A DNA stretch of 64,000 nucleotides from assembly GCA_964485405.1 (NCBI GenBank), contig CAZAJG010000012.1:1-64000 (forward strand), in the 5' to 3' direction. The notes beneath the pieces are model-generated. The model was not told where the DNA came from. It saw only the letters and a list, made by a program, of their open reading frames with translations, and searched no databases. Below are positions 43,734 to 52,091 of the stretch, piece after piece. The position numbers were made by a program, and so were the translations under genes. How positions within the stretch are numbered: position 1 is the first letter of the stretch; every line of letters begins with the position of its first letter. The stretch is from CAKZNE01 sp964485405. Its GTDB lineage: Bacteria; Bacteroidota; Bacteroidia; Flavobacteriales; Schleiferiaceae.

Positions 43734-43995
43734 TGTGATATTGATGTATTGGATTAATGCGAAGCAAAAATCCGCTCACGATGTTAAGCCCCCCTTAAAG
43801 ACCATTTAAGGATAGTTTGTCTTTAACTTAAATCCTTTAACTCCAGATTAAGCCAAGCAGCACTGAGTTTATATCAATAGAAGAAGAAGTGATGTTGAAC
43901 TGCTCTAATTCAACACGATAGAGGAACTAACTTTTGCTTAACACAAAAACTTAACAAAATGATAAAGAAGTAAAATCCTTACAAATTTTGAGGAT

Positions 43996-44610
43996 CTAAA
44001 AGCGATATCCAATGGCAAAAGCTGCTTTCCAATGAAAACCAAAATCATCATAACCTCGAAAATCATAAACCACAGATGAAGGGTCACTAGCCGATTCATT
44101 TTCCCCTTTGAGCTTAGAAAGACGGATACCCGCTGCTATGGAATTTTGGATGTATAATCCCTTGTATAGATTTACGGAGAATCCATACCCTAAAGTTTGG
44201 GCTGAGAAAAATTCAACAGACTCAAAAGAGTAATTCTGGTATTGCTGTGACTTTAGATTAAACTGGGTAGCGGACCACGAGTTCTCAAAGGATTGATAAG
44301 TCCCTTCGTATTTAAAGAAAAAGTTTAGGAAAGAAACATGGGAGCCACATTCATATATATAAGAAGTGGAGATTCCGGTAAATTCAAACCCTCTAATATT
44401 ATCCCTTGCCTCGGTTGTATAAATCTGAAATATAGGTGCTACTCGAATCCGGTGGCCTTGCTTGGCCATACTAAAGCCAAATTGTTTCTCTTGTCTAAAA
44501 AAGCTCTCTACTTTGTTGTATTCCGTTTGAGCATCTACCGAATAATTGAACCCTTGAGCTTGTAAGCTAAGAGTCAACACACTTAAACCTAAAATAATAG
44601 TCCACCTCAT
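43996..44610 (-). CDS. Putative outer-membrane protein
   Basis: A 204-residue protein with a signal peptide (MRWTIILGLSVLTLSLQAQG) and a strand-rich body ending in AAFAIGYRF, a terminal aromatic pattern typical of outer-membrane barrels. No family was recognised. It lies 11 nt after the stop of the phosphodiesterase-like lipoprotein gene on the same strand, so the two are probably co-transcribed. The 262 bp after its stop, up to the PhoX-like gene, show no gene or clear terminator. Confidence 0.62.
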   Translation of the reverse strand: MRWTIILGLSVLTLSLQAQGFNYSVDAQTEYNKVESFFRQEKQFGFSMAKQGHRIRVAPIFQIYTTEARDNIRGFEFTGISTSYIYECGSHVSFLNFFFKYEGTYQSFENSWSATQFNLKSQQYQNYSFESVEFFSAQTLGYGFSVNLYKGLYIQNSIAAGIRLSKLKGENESASDPSSVVYDFRGYDDFGFHWKAAFAIGYRF

Positions 44611-44621
44611 GCTCCGTACTT

Positions 44622-45563
44622 TTATTTAAACAACTCCGTCATTATATCGCCCCTACTTCCTTTAAACCGAAAGCCTAATAAATGAGCTACGGTTGGAGCA
44701 ATATCTATCAATTCCCGTTCATTATTTATGGTAATACCAGCCTTAAAATCTGGACCGTATCCGTAAAAATTAATGTGGGTACACCCTAAACAATTATCTC
44801 CATGATCAACAAAACCGTTTCGAATACCGTCTAGATGTCTACCATGGTCGTTGGTCATAATCAGGGTTGTTTTCCCACTGTAGTGTGGATCATTATCAAT
44901 AAAAATTTTGAGCTCCGCTAGTAAACTATCCGTTTCCTCTATTGCATCCAAATAACCTGACCAGTTATTGGCGTGTCCATTGATATCTGGCCCTTTCAAG
45001 TTCATGAATACTAGGTTTGGGCGCTCCGTTTTTAATGCGTTAATCAGTTCGAGGTAGGTAATCCAATCGTCTCTATCGGTAGCATCCATATTGGGCACAA
45101 AAGAATTTCTCCATTCCAAGTTCGTACTATTACCAAGTACATCTAATTTTTTCTTAGAACTAAAGATTTGAGCATGGTCTGGAGCTAATTTGGTCTCATC
45201 CAACCAAAGTTGCAACAAGGATGGATTGGATGGAAATTGATTTCCCGAGTTTTCGATATCCTCATAAGTACCGGTTAAAATGGCAGTGTGTCCTGGTACG
45301 GTTCGCGTAACACCAAGGTTATGGAAATTCTCATTGATAACCCCATCCGGTGCGAGCTCGTTTTTTAACCTTGGAACATATTCTTTTTGAGGATCTCCCC
45401 ATGTTTCGGAATATCGTGGACCATCAATAACCACAATAATTACATTCTCCGTTATATAATTCGTTTCTAACGGAACCGTACTTACCGTTTCATCCTTAGA
45501 ACACGTCCAACATAACAATGCAACACAGAATAAAAGGGGCCAAATTTTAATATTTCTCTTCAT
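44622..45563 (-). CDS. Alkaline-phosphatase-superfamily lipoprotein (type I phosphodiesterase-like)
   Basis: A 313-residue exported enzyme. A lipobox (LLCWTCSKDE, Cys near 21) follows the signal sequence. Metal-binding Asp in VVIDGPRYSE (about 46), the nucleophile Thr in TRTVPGHTAILTG and the DHG metal residues in TNDHGRHLDG and VDHGDN are those of the alkaline phosphatase superfamily, closest to nucleotide pyrophosphatase/phosphodiesterases and related metalloenzymes. It would act on phosphodiesters, sulfates or phosphonates in the periplasm; the substrate is unknown. It is first of a two-gene leftward unit with the outer-membrane protein gene. Confidence 0.82.
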   Translation of the reverse strand: MKRNIKIWPLLFCVALLCWTCSKDETVSTVPLETNYITENVIIVVIDGPRYSETWGDPQKEYVPRLKNELAPDGVINENFHNLGVTRTVPGHTAILTGTYEDIENSGNQFPSNPSLLQLWLDETKLAPDHAQIFSSKKKLDVLGNSTNLEWRNSFVPNMDATDRDDWITYLELINALKTERPNLVFMNLKGPDINGHANNWSGYLDAIEETDSLLAELKIFIDNDPHYSGKTTLIMTNDHGRHLDGIRNGFVDHGDNCLGCTHINFYGYGPDFKAGITINNERELIDIAPTVAHLLGFRFKGSRGDIMTELFK

Positions 45564-45776
45564 AGCAGAACACCTAATTCGCTTAAAACTACAATCAACA
45601 AACCCGAGAGCTAAATGCAGTAAACACCGATTCAGTTGATTAAATTCTTGTAAAGTGGTGAGGGAGTGGTAAATATAACGACTTTAACTCACTTTTGTTA
45701 TTCTTCGCGAAAGGGCAGTATAACCTGTTAAAAAACAACGTTTTAAATATTTAATATTAATTTAATCTAAATAAGC

Positions 45777-45807
45777 TTTACTAATAAAGACTCATAAATT
45801 AGCTTTG
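45777..45807 (+). promoter_or_regulatory. Promoter of the haem-uptake locus
   Basis: TAGCTTTG (45800-45807) matches TAnnTTTG and TTTA (45777-45780) is a near match to the -33 element with a 19-nt spacer. The predicted start lies about 35 nt before the ATG at 45848. A TCTAAATA direct repeat occurs on both sides, at 45766-45773 and 45832-45839, and could be a regulator site. Confidence 0.55.
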
Positions 45808-45847
45808 TCGACTCTAATTATTTTTATTCAGTCTAAATAGCAATACT

Positions 45848-46810
45848 ATGAAAACAACCTTTCTATCTCTCCTTTCTTTCATAAGCCTAATCGCCATGGC
45901 ACAAACCAGTCAAAAATCCGAAGAAAAGGATTTTATCAAACAAATGTGTGGCTGTTACAAAGTAGACTTCGAGTATGCCGAAACTTTCTCAGGTGTTGAA
46001 GACTACGAATATCAAGACAGATACTCTGCTCATGGTTTGGAGTGGATTTTTGCGGACGAAGAAGAGGCTGATAAAATTGTGATACAACACCTTCTCGTTA
46101 TAAACGATACCACAATTATTAAACATTGGCGACAAGATTGGTTGTACGAGAATACAGACCTACTCACCTATCAGCAAAAATTAGAATGGAAAAGAGAAAC
46201 CCTATCTAGAGATAAAGCTACTGGAACCTGGACTCAAAAAGTTTATCAAGTTGACGATAGTCCTCGCTATCAAGGCAATGCGCATTGGGTTCATGTGGAT
46301 GGCAAAACCTATTGGGAATCCCAAACCTATGCTCCTTTACCGAGACGTGAATACACCAAAAGGTCAGATTACAATGTAATGCTCCGCACCAACAAACATA
46401 AAATGACAAACACCGGTCATGTACACGAATTGGATAACGCCAAGGTAATTCGGTCCTCAGAAGGTGAAGAAGTATTGGTTTGGGAAAAGGGAATGAACAC
46501 CTATACTAAAGTGGATGATAACAAATGTGATCCTGCAAAAAATTGGTGGAAAAACAATCAGGCTTACTGGCGTCATGTAAGGATTGTTTGGGACGAAGTT
46601 CTTTCTGATCAAGACTATGTAAACATTAGTAAAAAGGTAGATGGGAAGACGCTATGGAAAGAGCTATTTGCTTTAGGTGATACGTATGCAGGACAAGAAG
46701 ATATTAAAGAAAAAAAAGTGCAAAAGAAAATTAAGAAGATTATCAAAGATTTTCTCACCGACCAGCAAACTGAATTTGCTAGCAACACTAAAACATCAGC
46801 AAAATATTAA
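45848..46810 (+). CDS. DUF6607 family exported protein
   Basis: A 320-residue protein with a signal peptide (MKTTFLSLLSFISLIAMA). The mature start KQMCGCYKVDFEYAETF, rich in Trp later (WIFADEE, HWRQDWLYE, WTQKVYQVDD), matches what is known as DUF6607 in Bacteroidota; the family has no assigned function. It opens a unit with a T9SS HmuY-like protein (24 nt downstream), a TonB receptor and an HmuY lipoprotein, so a part in haem or porphyrin acquisition is inferred from context. The early CGC pair could bind haem iron or form a disulfide. Confidence 0.7.
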   Translation: MKTTFLSLLSFISLIAMAQTSQKSEEKDFIKQMCGCYKVDFEYAETFSGVEDYEYQDRYSAHGLEWIFADEEEADKIVIQHLLVINDTTIIKHWRQDWLYENTDLLTYQQKLEWKRETLSRDKATGTWTQKVYQVDDSPRYQGNAHWVHVDGKTYWESQTYAPLPRREYTKRSDYNVMLRTNKHKMTNTGHVHELDNAKVIRSSEGEEVLVWEKGMNTYTKVDDNKCDPAKNWWKNNQAYWRHVRIVWDEVLSDQDYVNISKKVDGKTLWKELFALGDTYAGQEDIKEKKVQKKIKKIIKDFLTDQQTEFASNTKTSAKY

Positions 46811-46834
46811 TAATCCCTTTTTTAAATAAAAACC

Positions 46835-48085
46835 ATGAAGAACATATACTTATTTGCCTCCTTAATGATTGCTCTTAGCACTCAGACTTGGGCACAAACC
46901 TTTGACACGATTGGTATGACCAATTGGTCTCCATTAGTAAACTCCTACACCGAGTGGGAAATAGGAGCTTTTGACTCTTATCGCGATCCTGCAAACCCAG
47001 CTGATTTTGGTTGGGGAAACTATGACCAGAGCACCCATATCATTATGGGTGATTCTATTTACATTATTAAAACTGTAAATGATAACTACAAAGCGGTTTC
47101 TATCGATCAACTTGCCTCAGGTGTTTTTACTGTAAGTCATAGCAATCTAGATGGCACGGGGAAAGTGACTCGAACTCTAGATCGCTCTCCATATTCTAGC
47201 AAAAACTTCTTTCAGTATTCGCTAGACGATGACTTGGCAAAGGATTTGGAACCAGCTAGCCCAGATTGGGACATCGTTTTTACGAAATATTTCATCAGTT
47301 TCGGTCCTGGCTTTTGGTATCCTGTAACCGGTTTACTTACCAACAGAGGGGTGCAAACATCCAAAGTATCTTTCTCTTCTGGAGGTTCCGCAAGCCTTTC
47401 TGATACTTTAAATTTTCCTTTTTCAAGTGACATCTCAAGTGTAGGTTACGATTGGAAAAGCGCTGGGCCTAGTGGAATTGTAATCCACGATACGTTAACT
47501 TATTTTGTAAAAGACCAGAATGGCAACATCAATGAATTGGTTTTTACGGATTATAGCGGATCAGGTTTAGGGAACATTTACTTTACTGTAAATGGAAACT
47601 CCGATTCTATTACAATGAATCCAGGGAATGTAGATCAGGTGTACTATTCTTTAGAAAATAAAATGGAGATAAGCACCAATCAAGACCACGACTGGGATAT
47701 CGCTTTGTTTGCTCAATCTAGCTTTTCTTCTATCCCAGTTAGAATCAACGAACTTGGTGGAAGTGAACTTTATGTTTATCCAAATAAAGATATTAATCAC
47801 TGGAATAGTATTGGTTTGAGCGAAGAGTATACTACCAACTTGGTTTCGGTTTATCCAAATCCAGCTTCGGATCAAATCAACTTAGCGTTACAGACAGATA
47901 TTAATGAGGACTTAAACTATACGATCACTGACCAAAGTGGTAGAACAGTAGCTTCTGGTTCCATTTATATCAATCAGGGACTTTCTGAATATCCTATTTC
48001 AGTATCTCAGCTGAGTAAGGGTGTTTATATGATTTATGTAGACGGATCAGCACTTAAAAGTTTCCAAAAAATCATTATTGATTAA
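46835..48085 (+). CDS. HmuY-like domain protein with T9SS type A sorting domain
   Basis: A 416-residue secreted protein: signal peptide (MKNIYLFASLMIALSTQTWA), an HmuY-like beta-fold region (about 25-325) and a type A sorting domain (about 335-416; LVSVYPNPASDQINL, end SFQKIIID). HmuY features are the WDIVFTKYF stretch with YPVTGLLTNRGVQTSKV after it, and a second related WDIALFAQS near 283. HmuY proteins bind haem outside the cell and pass it to a TonB receptor. Most are lipoproteins; this one is built for type IX secretion, while a lipoprotein version is encoded 2.3 kb downstream. A hairpin terminator follows the stop. Confidence 0.75.
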   Translation: MKNIYLFASLMIALSTQTWAQTFDTIGMTNWSPLVNSYTEWEIGAFDSYRDPANPADFGWGNYDQSTHIIMGDSIYIIKTVNDNYKAVSIDQLASGVFTVSHSNLDGTGKVTRTLDRSPYSSKNFFQYSLDDDLAKDLEPASPDWDIVFTKYFISFGPGFWYPVTGLLTNRGVQTSKVSFSSGGSASLSDTLNFPFSSDISSVGYDWKSAGPSGIVIHDTLTYFVKDQNGNINELVFTDYSGSGLGNIYFTVNGNSDSITMNPGNVDQVYYSLENKMEISTNQDHDWDIALFAQSSFSSIPVRINELGGSELYVYPNKDINHWNSIGLSEEYTTNLVSVYPNPASDQINLALQTDINEDLNYTITDQSGRTVASGSIYINQGLSEYPISVSQLSKGVYMIYVDGSALKSFQKIIID

Positions 48086-48096
48086 ATAAAAACTGG

Positions 48097-48130
48097 ACCT
48101 CAGAGCGTTAATTTGCTCTGAGGTTTTTCT
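48097..48130 (+). terminator. Terminator or attenuator between HmuY-like and TonB-receptor genes
   Basis: ACCTCAGAGC (48097-48106) pairs perfectly with GCTCTGAGGT (48115-48124) and is followed by TTTTTCTTTT. It lies 11 nt after the HmuY-like stop and only about 7 nt before the TTG start of the receptor gene, where no promoter consensus is seen, so it probably sets read-through rather than closing an operon. Confidence 0.8.
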
Positions 48131-48136
48131 TTTACC

Positions 48137-50404
48137 TTGAAGAATATATCCTATTTCATATTCACTTTTTTCATTTCGGCTATATCTTCTTCTTTAGCGC
48201 AACCTTTATCGGTGCGCTTGTTGGATGATACAAACGATGAACCCATAGAGAGAGCACTAGTTGTACTTTATGGTAATGACGATACGCTTACTGCCGTAAG
48301 TGGGAAAGATGGTATCGCATACTTTTCTAAAGTTGCGCCAGGTAGTCTAAGAGTTTCCCACTTATCCTATCACTCTACCTCTCGGCAAGTCTCTACTTCT
48401 ACTCAGATGCTTGTTTTACGGATGCAGCAAAATCAGGAAGATTTAGACGAAGTAGTAGTGACAGGCTTAATTGCCCCTACCTCTCAAAAAAAAGCCATAA
48501 AACCTATCCGAGTTATTTCCAGTCAAAGAATTCAAAATCAAGCGGCTGTAAACCTTAAAGACCTTCTTTCAAACGAATTAAATTTTCGTATCAGTGAAGA
48601 TCCAATATTGGGCAGTCAACTTAATCTTCAAGGTTTAAGTGGACAAAAAATTAAAATTTTAGTAGATGGCGTGCCTGTTATCGGTCGTCTGGATGGGAAC
48701 ATTGATATCAGTCAGATAAACTTGAATAACATTGAACGTGTAGAAGTAGTGGAAGGCCCTATGGCTGTAGAGTTTGGGAGTGATGCTATTGCAGGAACCA
48801 TAAACCTTATAACCAAAAAGAAATTCACGCAGAGCTTTAATACTTCATTAAACTCTTATTACGAGAGCGTGGGTCGCTACAACGCGGATGCAAACATTCG
48901 CTTCAACCTTTTTAATACTCAAACCTCTTTGAGCTTCGGCCGCAACTTTTTTGATGGATTTTCTCCCAACCCCTCTCTTCGAAGCTCTAGCTGGAATCCG
49001 AAAGAACAGTATTTCACCACCTTAAATCTCCAAAAGAGATTTGGAAAAGTACTGTTGCGATGGAATAGTGATTATTTCAATGAACAGGTAATTAACTTAG
49101 GAGACGTCAATTACAACAGCCCATTTCGTACCGAAGCTCCAGATAGCGGTATTATAGTTTACCCAGCAGCTTTAGATGATTATTATCGTACCACTCGGTT
49201 TAACAATTCCATTTATTCCGATTACTACTATAATACCAACACCAAGATCAAAGCTTACATCGCCTACAATTTTTACCAAAGAAGAAAAAACAGCTTACTT
49301 AAAAATCTGGGCACCGGAGAGGAGTCTTTTTTAGAAGACCCTAGCACACAAGACACCACACGATTTGATTTAGTAAACTCACGAATCATTTTTAGTGATG
49401 TAATCCAACCTAAAAAACTAAGCTATCAAATAGGAACGGAGTTTACTTTTGAAAGCTCTGAAGGGAAACGTATTGAAAACAGCTATCAAGATGTTACCGA
49501 CTTTGCTGTCTTTACCTCTTTTGATTATCAACTCTCAAACCGAATCAGCCTAAAACCCGGTTTACGTTATGCGTATAACAATCGCTTTAACACTCCATTA
49601 ATCGGATCGCTTGCAGCCCGTTACCAACCTCTCGAAAAAATTATTCTACGCGCTTCCTATGGCAAAGGCTTTAGAGCTCCAACCCTAAAAGAACTCTATT
49701 TCGACTTTGTGGATGAAAACCATAACGTTTTGGGAAATACCGATTTAAAAGCAGAGAATTCGGATCAATATCAATTTAGTGCTCAATTTACTCATCCGTT
49801 CAATAAAGAATCTTCTTTGGAAATAAACTCCAGTTATTATTACAACAACATCTACGATGAAATCCGATTGGTATCTGTAGTTGACCCTTCAGATTCTGAC
49901 CCTAGAGGAGAATTTAGAAACATCAATATTGGTCGTACCCAAACCCAAGGCATCAATCTGAATTCGGTGGTAAGAGTACAATCTTTAACTCTTAATACCG
50001 GATACACCTATGCAGGAGAATTAAACAGTGTTGCTATAAGCAATACCATTTCCGGTTTTAACTTTTTCTCACAAGCTCGATTTAATGTTTCTTATCAGCA
50101 CCAACCCTGGGGACTTACAGCTTCCTTTTTCACTTTATTTACAGGAAAAAGGAACCAACTGGTAGAAGTTGGATCTGAGCTTATAACCACCACTTTTGAT
50201 GCCTTTAGTATGAGCGACATAAGCTTGGTAAAATCTCTCTGGCAAAAAAAAATAACCTTGAGTACAGGGGTTAAAAATGTATTAGACATACAAAACATAG
50301 GCACATCCAACTTTGCTGGTGGAGGTATTCATAGCAGTGGCAATGGCAGCCTCCCTATTGGATATGGGCGTACCTTTTTTATTCGATTTCAACTGGCTTT
50401 ATAA
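48137..50404 (+). CDS. TonB-dependent haem-type receptor
   Basis: A 755-residue outer-membrane transporter. A signal peptide (MKNISYFIFTFFISAISSSLA) is followed by a carboxypeptidase-like domain (about 25-100), a plug (about 110-230; ILVDGVPVIG, VEVVEGPMAVEFGSDAIAG) and a 22-strand barrel ending in FFIRFQLAL. The haem-receptor FRAP box (GKGFRAPTLKEL), an NPxL-like box (GNTDLKAEN) and an intervening His (DENHNV) suggest porphyrin transport as in HmuR. The start is TTG. It abuts an HmuY lipoprotein gene (stop and start overlap by one base). Confidence 0.88.
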   Translation: MKNISYFIFTFFISAISSSLAQPLSVRLLDDTNDEPIERALVVLYGNDDTLTAVSGKDGIAYFSKVAPGSLRVSHLSYHSTSRQVSTSTQMLVLRMQQNQEDLDEVVVTGLIAPTSQKKAIKPIRVISSQRIQNQAAVNLKDLLSNELNFRISEDPILGSQLNLQGLSGQKIKILVDGVPVIGRLDGNIDISQINLNNIERVEVVEGPMAVEFGSDAIAGTINLITKKKFTQSFNTSLNSYYESVGRYNADANIRFNLFNTQTSLSFGRNFFDGFSPNPSLRSSSWNPKEQYFTTLNLQKRFGKVLLRWNSDYFNEQVINLGDVNYNSPFRTEAPDSGIIVYPAALDDYYRTTRFNNSIYSDYYYNTNTKIKAYIAYNFYQRRKNSLLKNLGTGEESFLEDPSTQDTTRFDLVNSRIIFSDVIQPKKLSYQIGTEFTFESSEGKRIENSYQDVTDFAVFTSFDYQLSNRISLKPGLRYAYNNRFNTPLIGSLAARYQPLEKIILRASYGKGFRAPTLKELYFDFVDENHNVLGNTDLKAENSDQYQFSAQFTHPFNKESSLEINSSYYYNNIYDEIRLVSVVDPSDSDPRGEFRNINIGRTQTQGINLNSVVRVQSLTLNTGYTYAGELNSVAISNTISGFNFFSQARFNVSYQHQPWGLTASFFTLFTGKRNQLVEVGSELITTTFDAFSMSDISLVKSLWQKKITLSTGVKNVLDIQNIGTSNFAGGGIHSSGNGSLPIGYGRTFFIRFQLAL

Positions 50405-51414
50405 TGAAGAAAATACTATTATTTGCCCTAGTTATATATACCCTTAGCTCTTGCTTCAAAGAAGATGAAATTTTAGACGGGCAACTTATATACAATCGCA
50501 TTGCAGAGGCAGATCTTGTTTCTGAACCCGGAAAAGATTATCAAAATCAATTGTATTTTGATTTGAGCTCCGGAGAGCTAAAGGCTCAAAATAACAGAGA
50601 AGCTTGGGATTTTGGTTTTTCTTGTGACGCCACAAACCCAAACATCTTCACCAACTCTTCTTTGCTCATGTCTGTGGCCGCTACTGGAAGCTCAGATTTT
50701 AGCGCCAGTTTTAACCCAGATGATTATGAATTCAATTTTGAGCGGATCAACAAATACCAGCAAAAAGCTTGGATTACATATGATTTTGAAAACACCATAC
50801 CTTTAAATCAGGTTTTTATTATAGATATGGGTAGGGATTTAAACAACCAATCCCGTGGTTTTAAGCTTCTCCAAATACAGTCTTTCGATGGCAGCGCTTA
50901 TCGCATAAAAATATCGGATCTTGATCACAGCGATAATTCGGAAATAAACGTTCCGATCAATTCAACCTACAATAACCTCTTTGTTTCCGCTTCCAATCCA
51001 AACACAGTTTTAACACTCGAACCCGCAAAGGAAGAGTGGGACTTATTCTTTACCCGCTATATGGAGCGCTTAACGGACAGCATTGATACTCTGGACTATT
51101 CCGTTACCGGTTGCCTGCTTAACCCTTATCAAACAAAAGCCTACTTTCATGAAGAGAGTTACAGGGATGAAACAGTAAACTACAGCAACTTAAACAGAAA
51201 TTACATCGTTGAATCGAGCTATATAACAAATACAAACACTATTGGTCACGATTGGAAGTGGTTTGATTTAGACCAATCAACCTTTACCGTTCTAGATAAG
51301 AAGAGTTATTTTATTAAAGATTTAGAAGGTATTGACTACAAACTAAGGTTTACGGGTTTCTACAACGCCCAAGGGCAAAAAGGGGCCGTTAGCTTTATGT
51401 ATCTGCCACTTTAA
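50404..51414 (+). CDS. HmuY family lipoprotein
   Basis: A 336-residue surface lipoprotein: the lipobox is LSSCFKED (Cys17), and the HmuY fold is recognised from SKAWDFGFSC-like EAWDFGFSCD (about 63-72) and EEWDLFFTRYM followed by SVTGCLLNPYQTKAY (about 215-250). HmuY proteins take haem from host or environmental proteins for delivery to the TonB receptor. The haem-ligating residues could not be identified by eye, and relatives differ in them. The ATG overlaps the receptor stop by one base (TAATG), so the two are translationally coupled. Confidence 0.82.
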   Translation: MKKILLFALVIYTLSSCFKEDEILDGQLIYNRIAEADLVSEPGKDYQNQLYFDLSSGELKAQNNREAWDFGFSCDATNPNIFTNSSLLMSVAATGSSDFSASFNPDDYEFNFERINKYQQKAWITYDFENTIPLNQVFIIDMGRDLNNQSRGFKLLQIQSFDGSAYRIKISDLDHSDNSEINVPINSTYNNLFVSASNPNTVLTLEPAKEEWDLFFTRYMERLTDSIDTLDYSVTGCLLNPYQTKAYFHEESYRDETVNYSNLNRNYIVESSYITNTNTIGHDWKWFDLDQSTFTVLDKKSYFIKDLEGIDYKLRFTGFYNAQGQKGAVSFMYLPL

Positions 51415-51453
51415 TTGTGTTTCGTAAAAAAATTCAAAACCTCTTAGCGCAAA

Positions 51454-51771
51454 ATGTGTAACAAACAATACCTTTTTCAAAGCTCCAAAGCACAAGCTAT
51501 ACGATGCTCCGAATGCAAACGCGTTCAACTTGTATTTGGGCACACATTGATGATACTTGAATCTTATGAATTTAGGAAGTTTTGCCAAGTTGTAGACGAT
51601 AAAATGAACGAATGGAGCGTTGCCTCAAAATTCAACGAAAAAAAAATTATCCTACCAACAAATGCGGATGACACTCATCTTATTTTAACACCGTCTGAGC
51701 TTAAAAAGCTATGGTACAATCTCATGGAGGCGTCAGCCATAATCAAGTATTATGATGTTTTAGACAGTTAA
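51454..51771 (+). CDS. Small CxxC protein, DUF6686-like
   Basis: A 105-residue cytoplasmic protein with a Cys18-x2-Cys21 pair (IRCSECKRVQLVFGH), a Cys2 and a mainly helical C terminus (LTPSELKKLWYNLMEASAII). It resembles the DUF6686 group of Bacteroidota, which has no known function; this assignment is tentative. It lies 39 nt after the HmuY lipoprotein gene and may be the last gene of the haem unit, which would suit a metal-linked role, but there is no direct evidence. Confidence 0.6.
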   Translation: MCNKQYLFQSSKAQAIRCSECKRVQLVFGHTLMILESYEFRKFCQVVDDKMNEWSVASKFNEKKIILPTNADDTHLILTPSELKKLWYNLMEASAIIKYYDVLDS

Positions 51772-51849
51772 AATTAAGCTCTTTAGCTTATTGAAGGGAA
51801 AAATTCTGTTAACATTTAGTTAATGTGTCTCTATTTAAAAAAATCGTTT

Positions 51850-51857
51850 TATATTTG
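51850..51857 (+). promoter_or_regulatory. -7 element of a candidate small RNA
   Basis: TATATTTG matches TAnnTTTG in an intergenic stretch, about 85 nt upstream of a strong terminator and with no reading frame between. No clear -33 TTTG is seen. Confidence 0.5.
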
Positions 51858-51862
51858 ATCCC

Positions 51863-51974
51863 GGATAGGTTAATTAGCGACAAATTACCTTTCTTTCATT
51901 AGAACCTAATTCTACTTAGGTAAAAAAATGGTTAGTTTCTGAAAGGGCTTTTGGTTAGGGCCCTTTCTTTTTTC
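51863..51974 (+). ncRNA. Candidate small RNA of about 110 nt upstream of ferritin
   Basis: A free-standing transcription unit is suggested by the -7 element at 51850-51857 and the terminator at 51941-51974. Between them there is no reading frame of useful length, but a 6-bp hairpin ACCTAA-N6-TTAGGT (51904-51921) followed by an A-rich single strand. Ferritin has its own -7 element downstream at 52039, so this need not be a ferritin leader. It matches no RNA family recognised by eye. Confidence 0.45.
51941..51974 (+). terminator. Terminator of the candidate small RNA
   Basis: GAAAGGGC (51941-51948) pairs with GCCCTTTC (51960-51967) around an 11-nt loop and is followed by seven T. It is not behind any annotated gene within 170 nt. 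Confidence 0.85.
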
Positions 51975-52038
51975 CCTAAAGTCCCGTTTCAATTTTTAGC
52001 ATTTTCTTTTCTCTTCGCTTTCATTGTGATAGCTTTTA

Positions 52039-52046
52039 TACTTTTG
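52039..52046 (+). promoter_or_regulatory. -7 element of the ferritin gene
   Basis: TACTTTTG matches TAnnTTTG, 45 nt before the ferritin ATG. The -33 region is weak. Confidence 0.5.
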
Positions 52047-52091
52047 GCAAACCATACCGTGTTTAGGGTGTTATAAACAAAAACTCATTAT

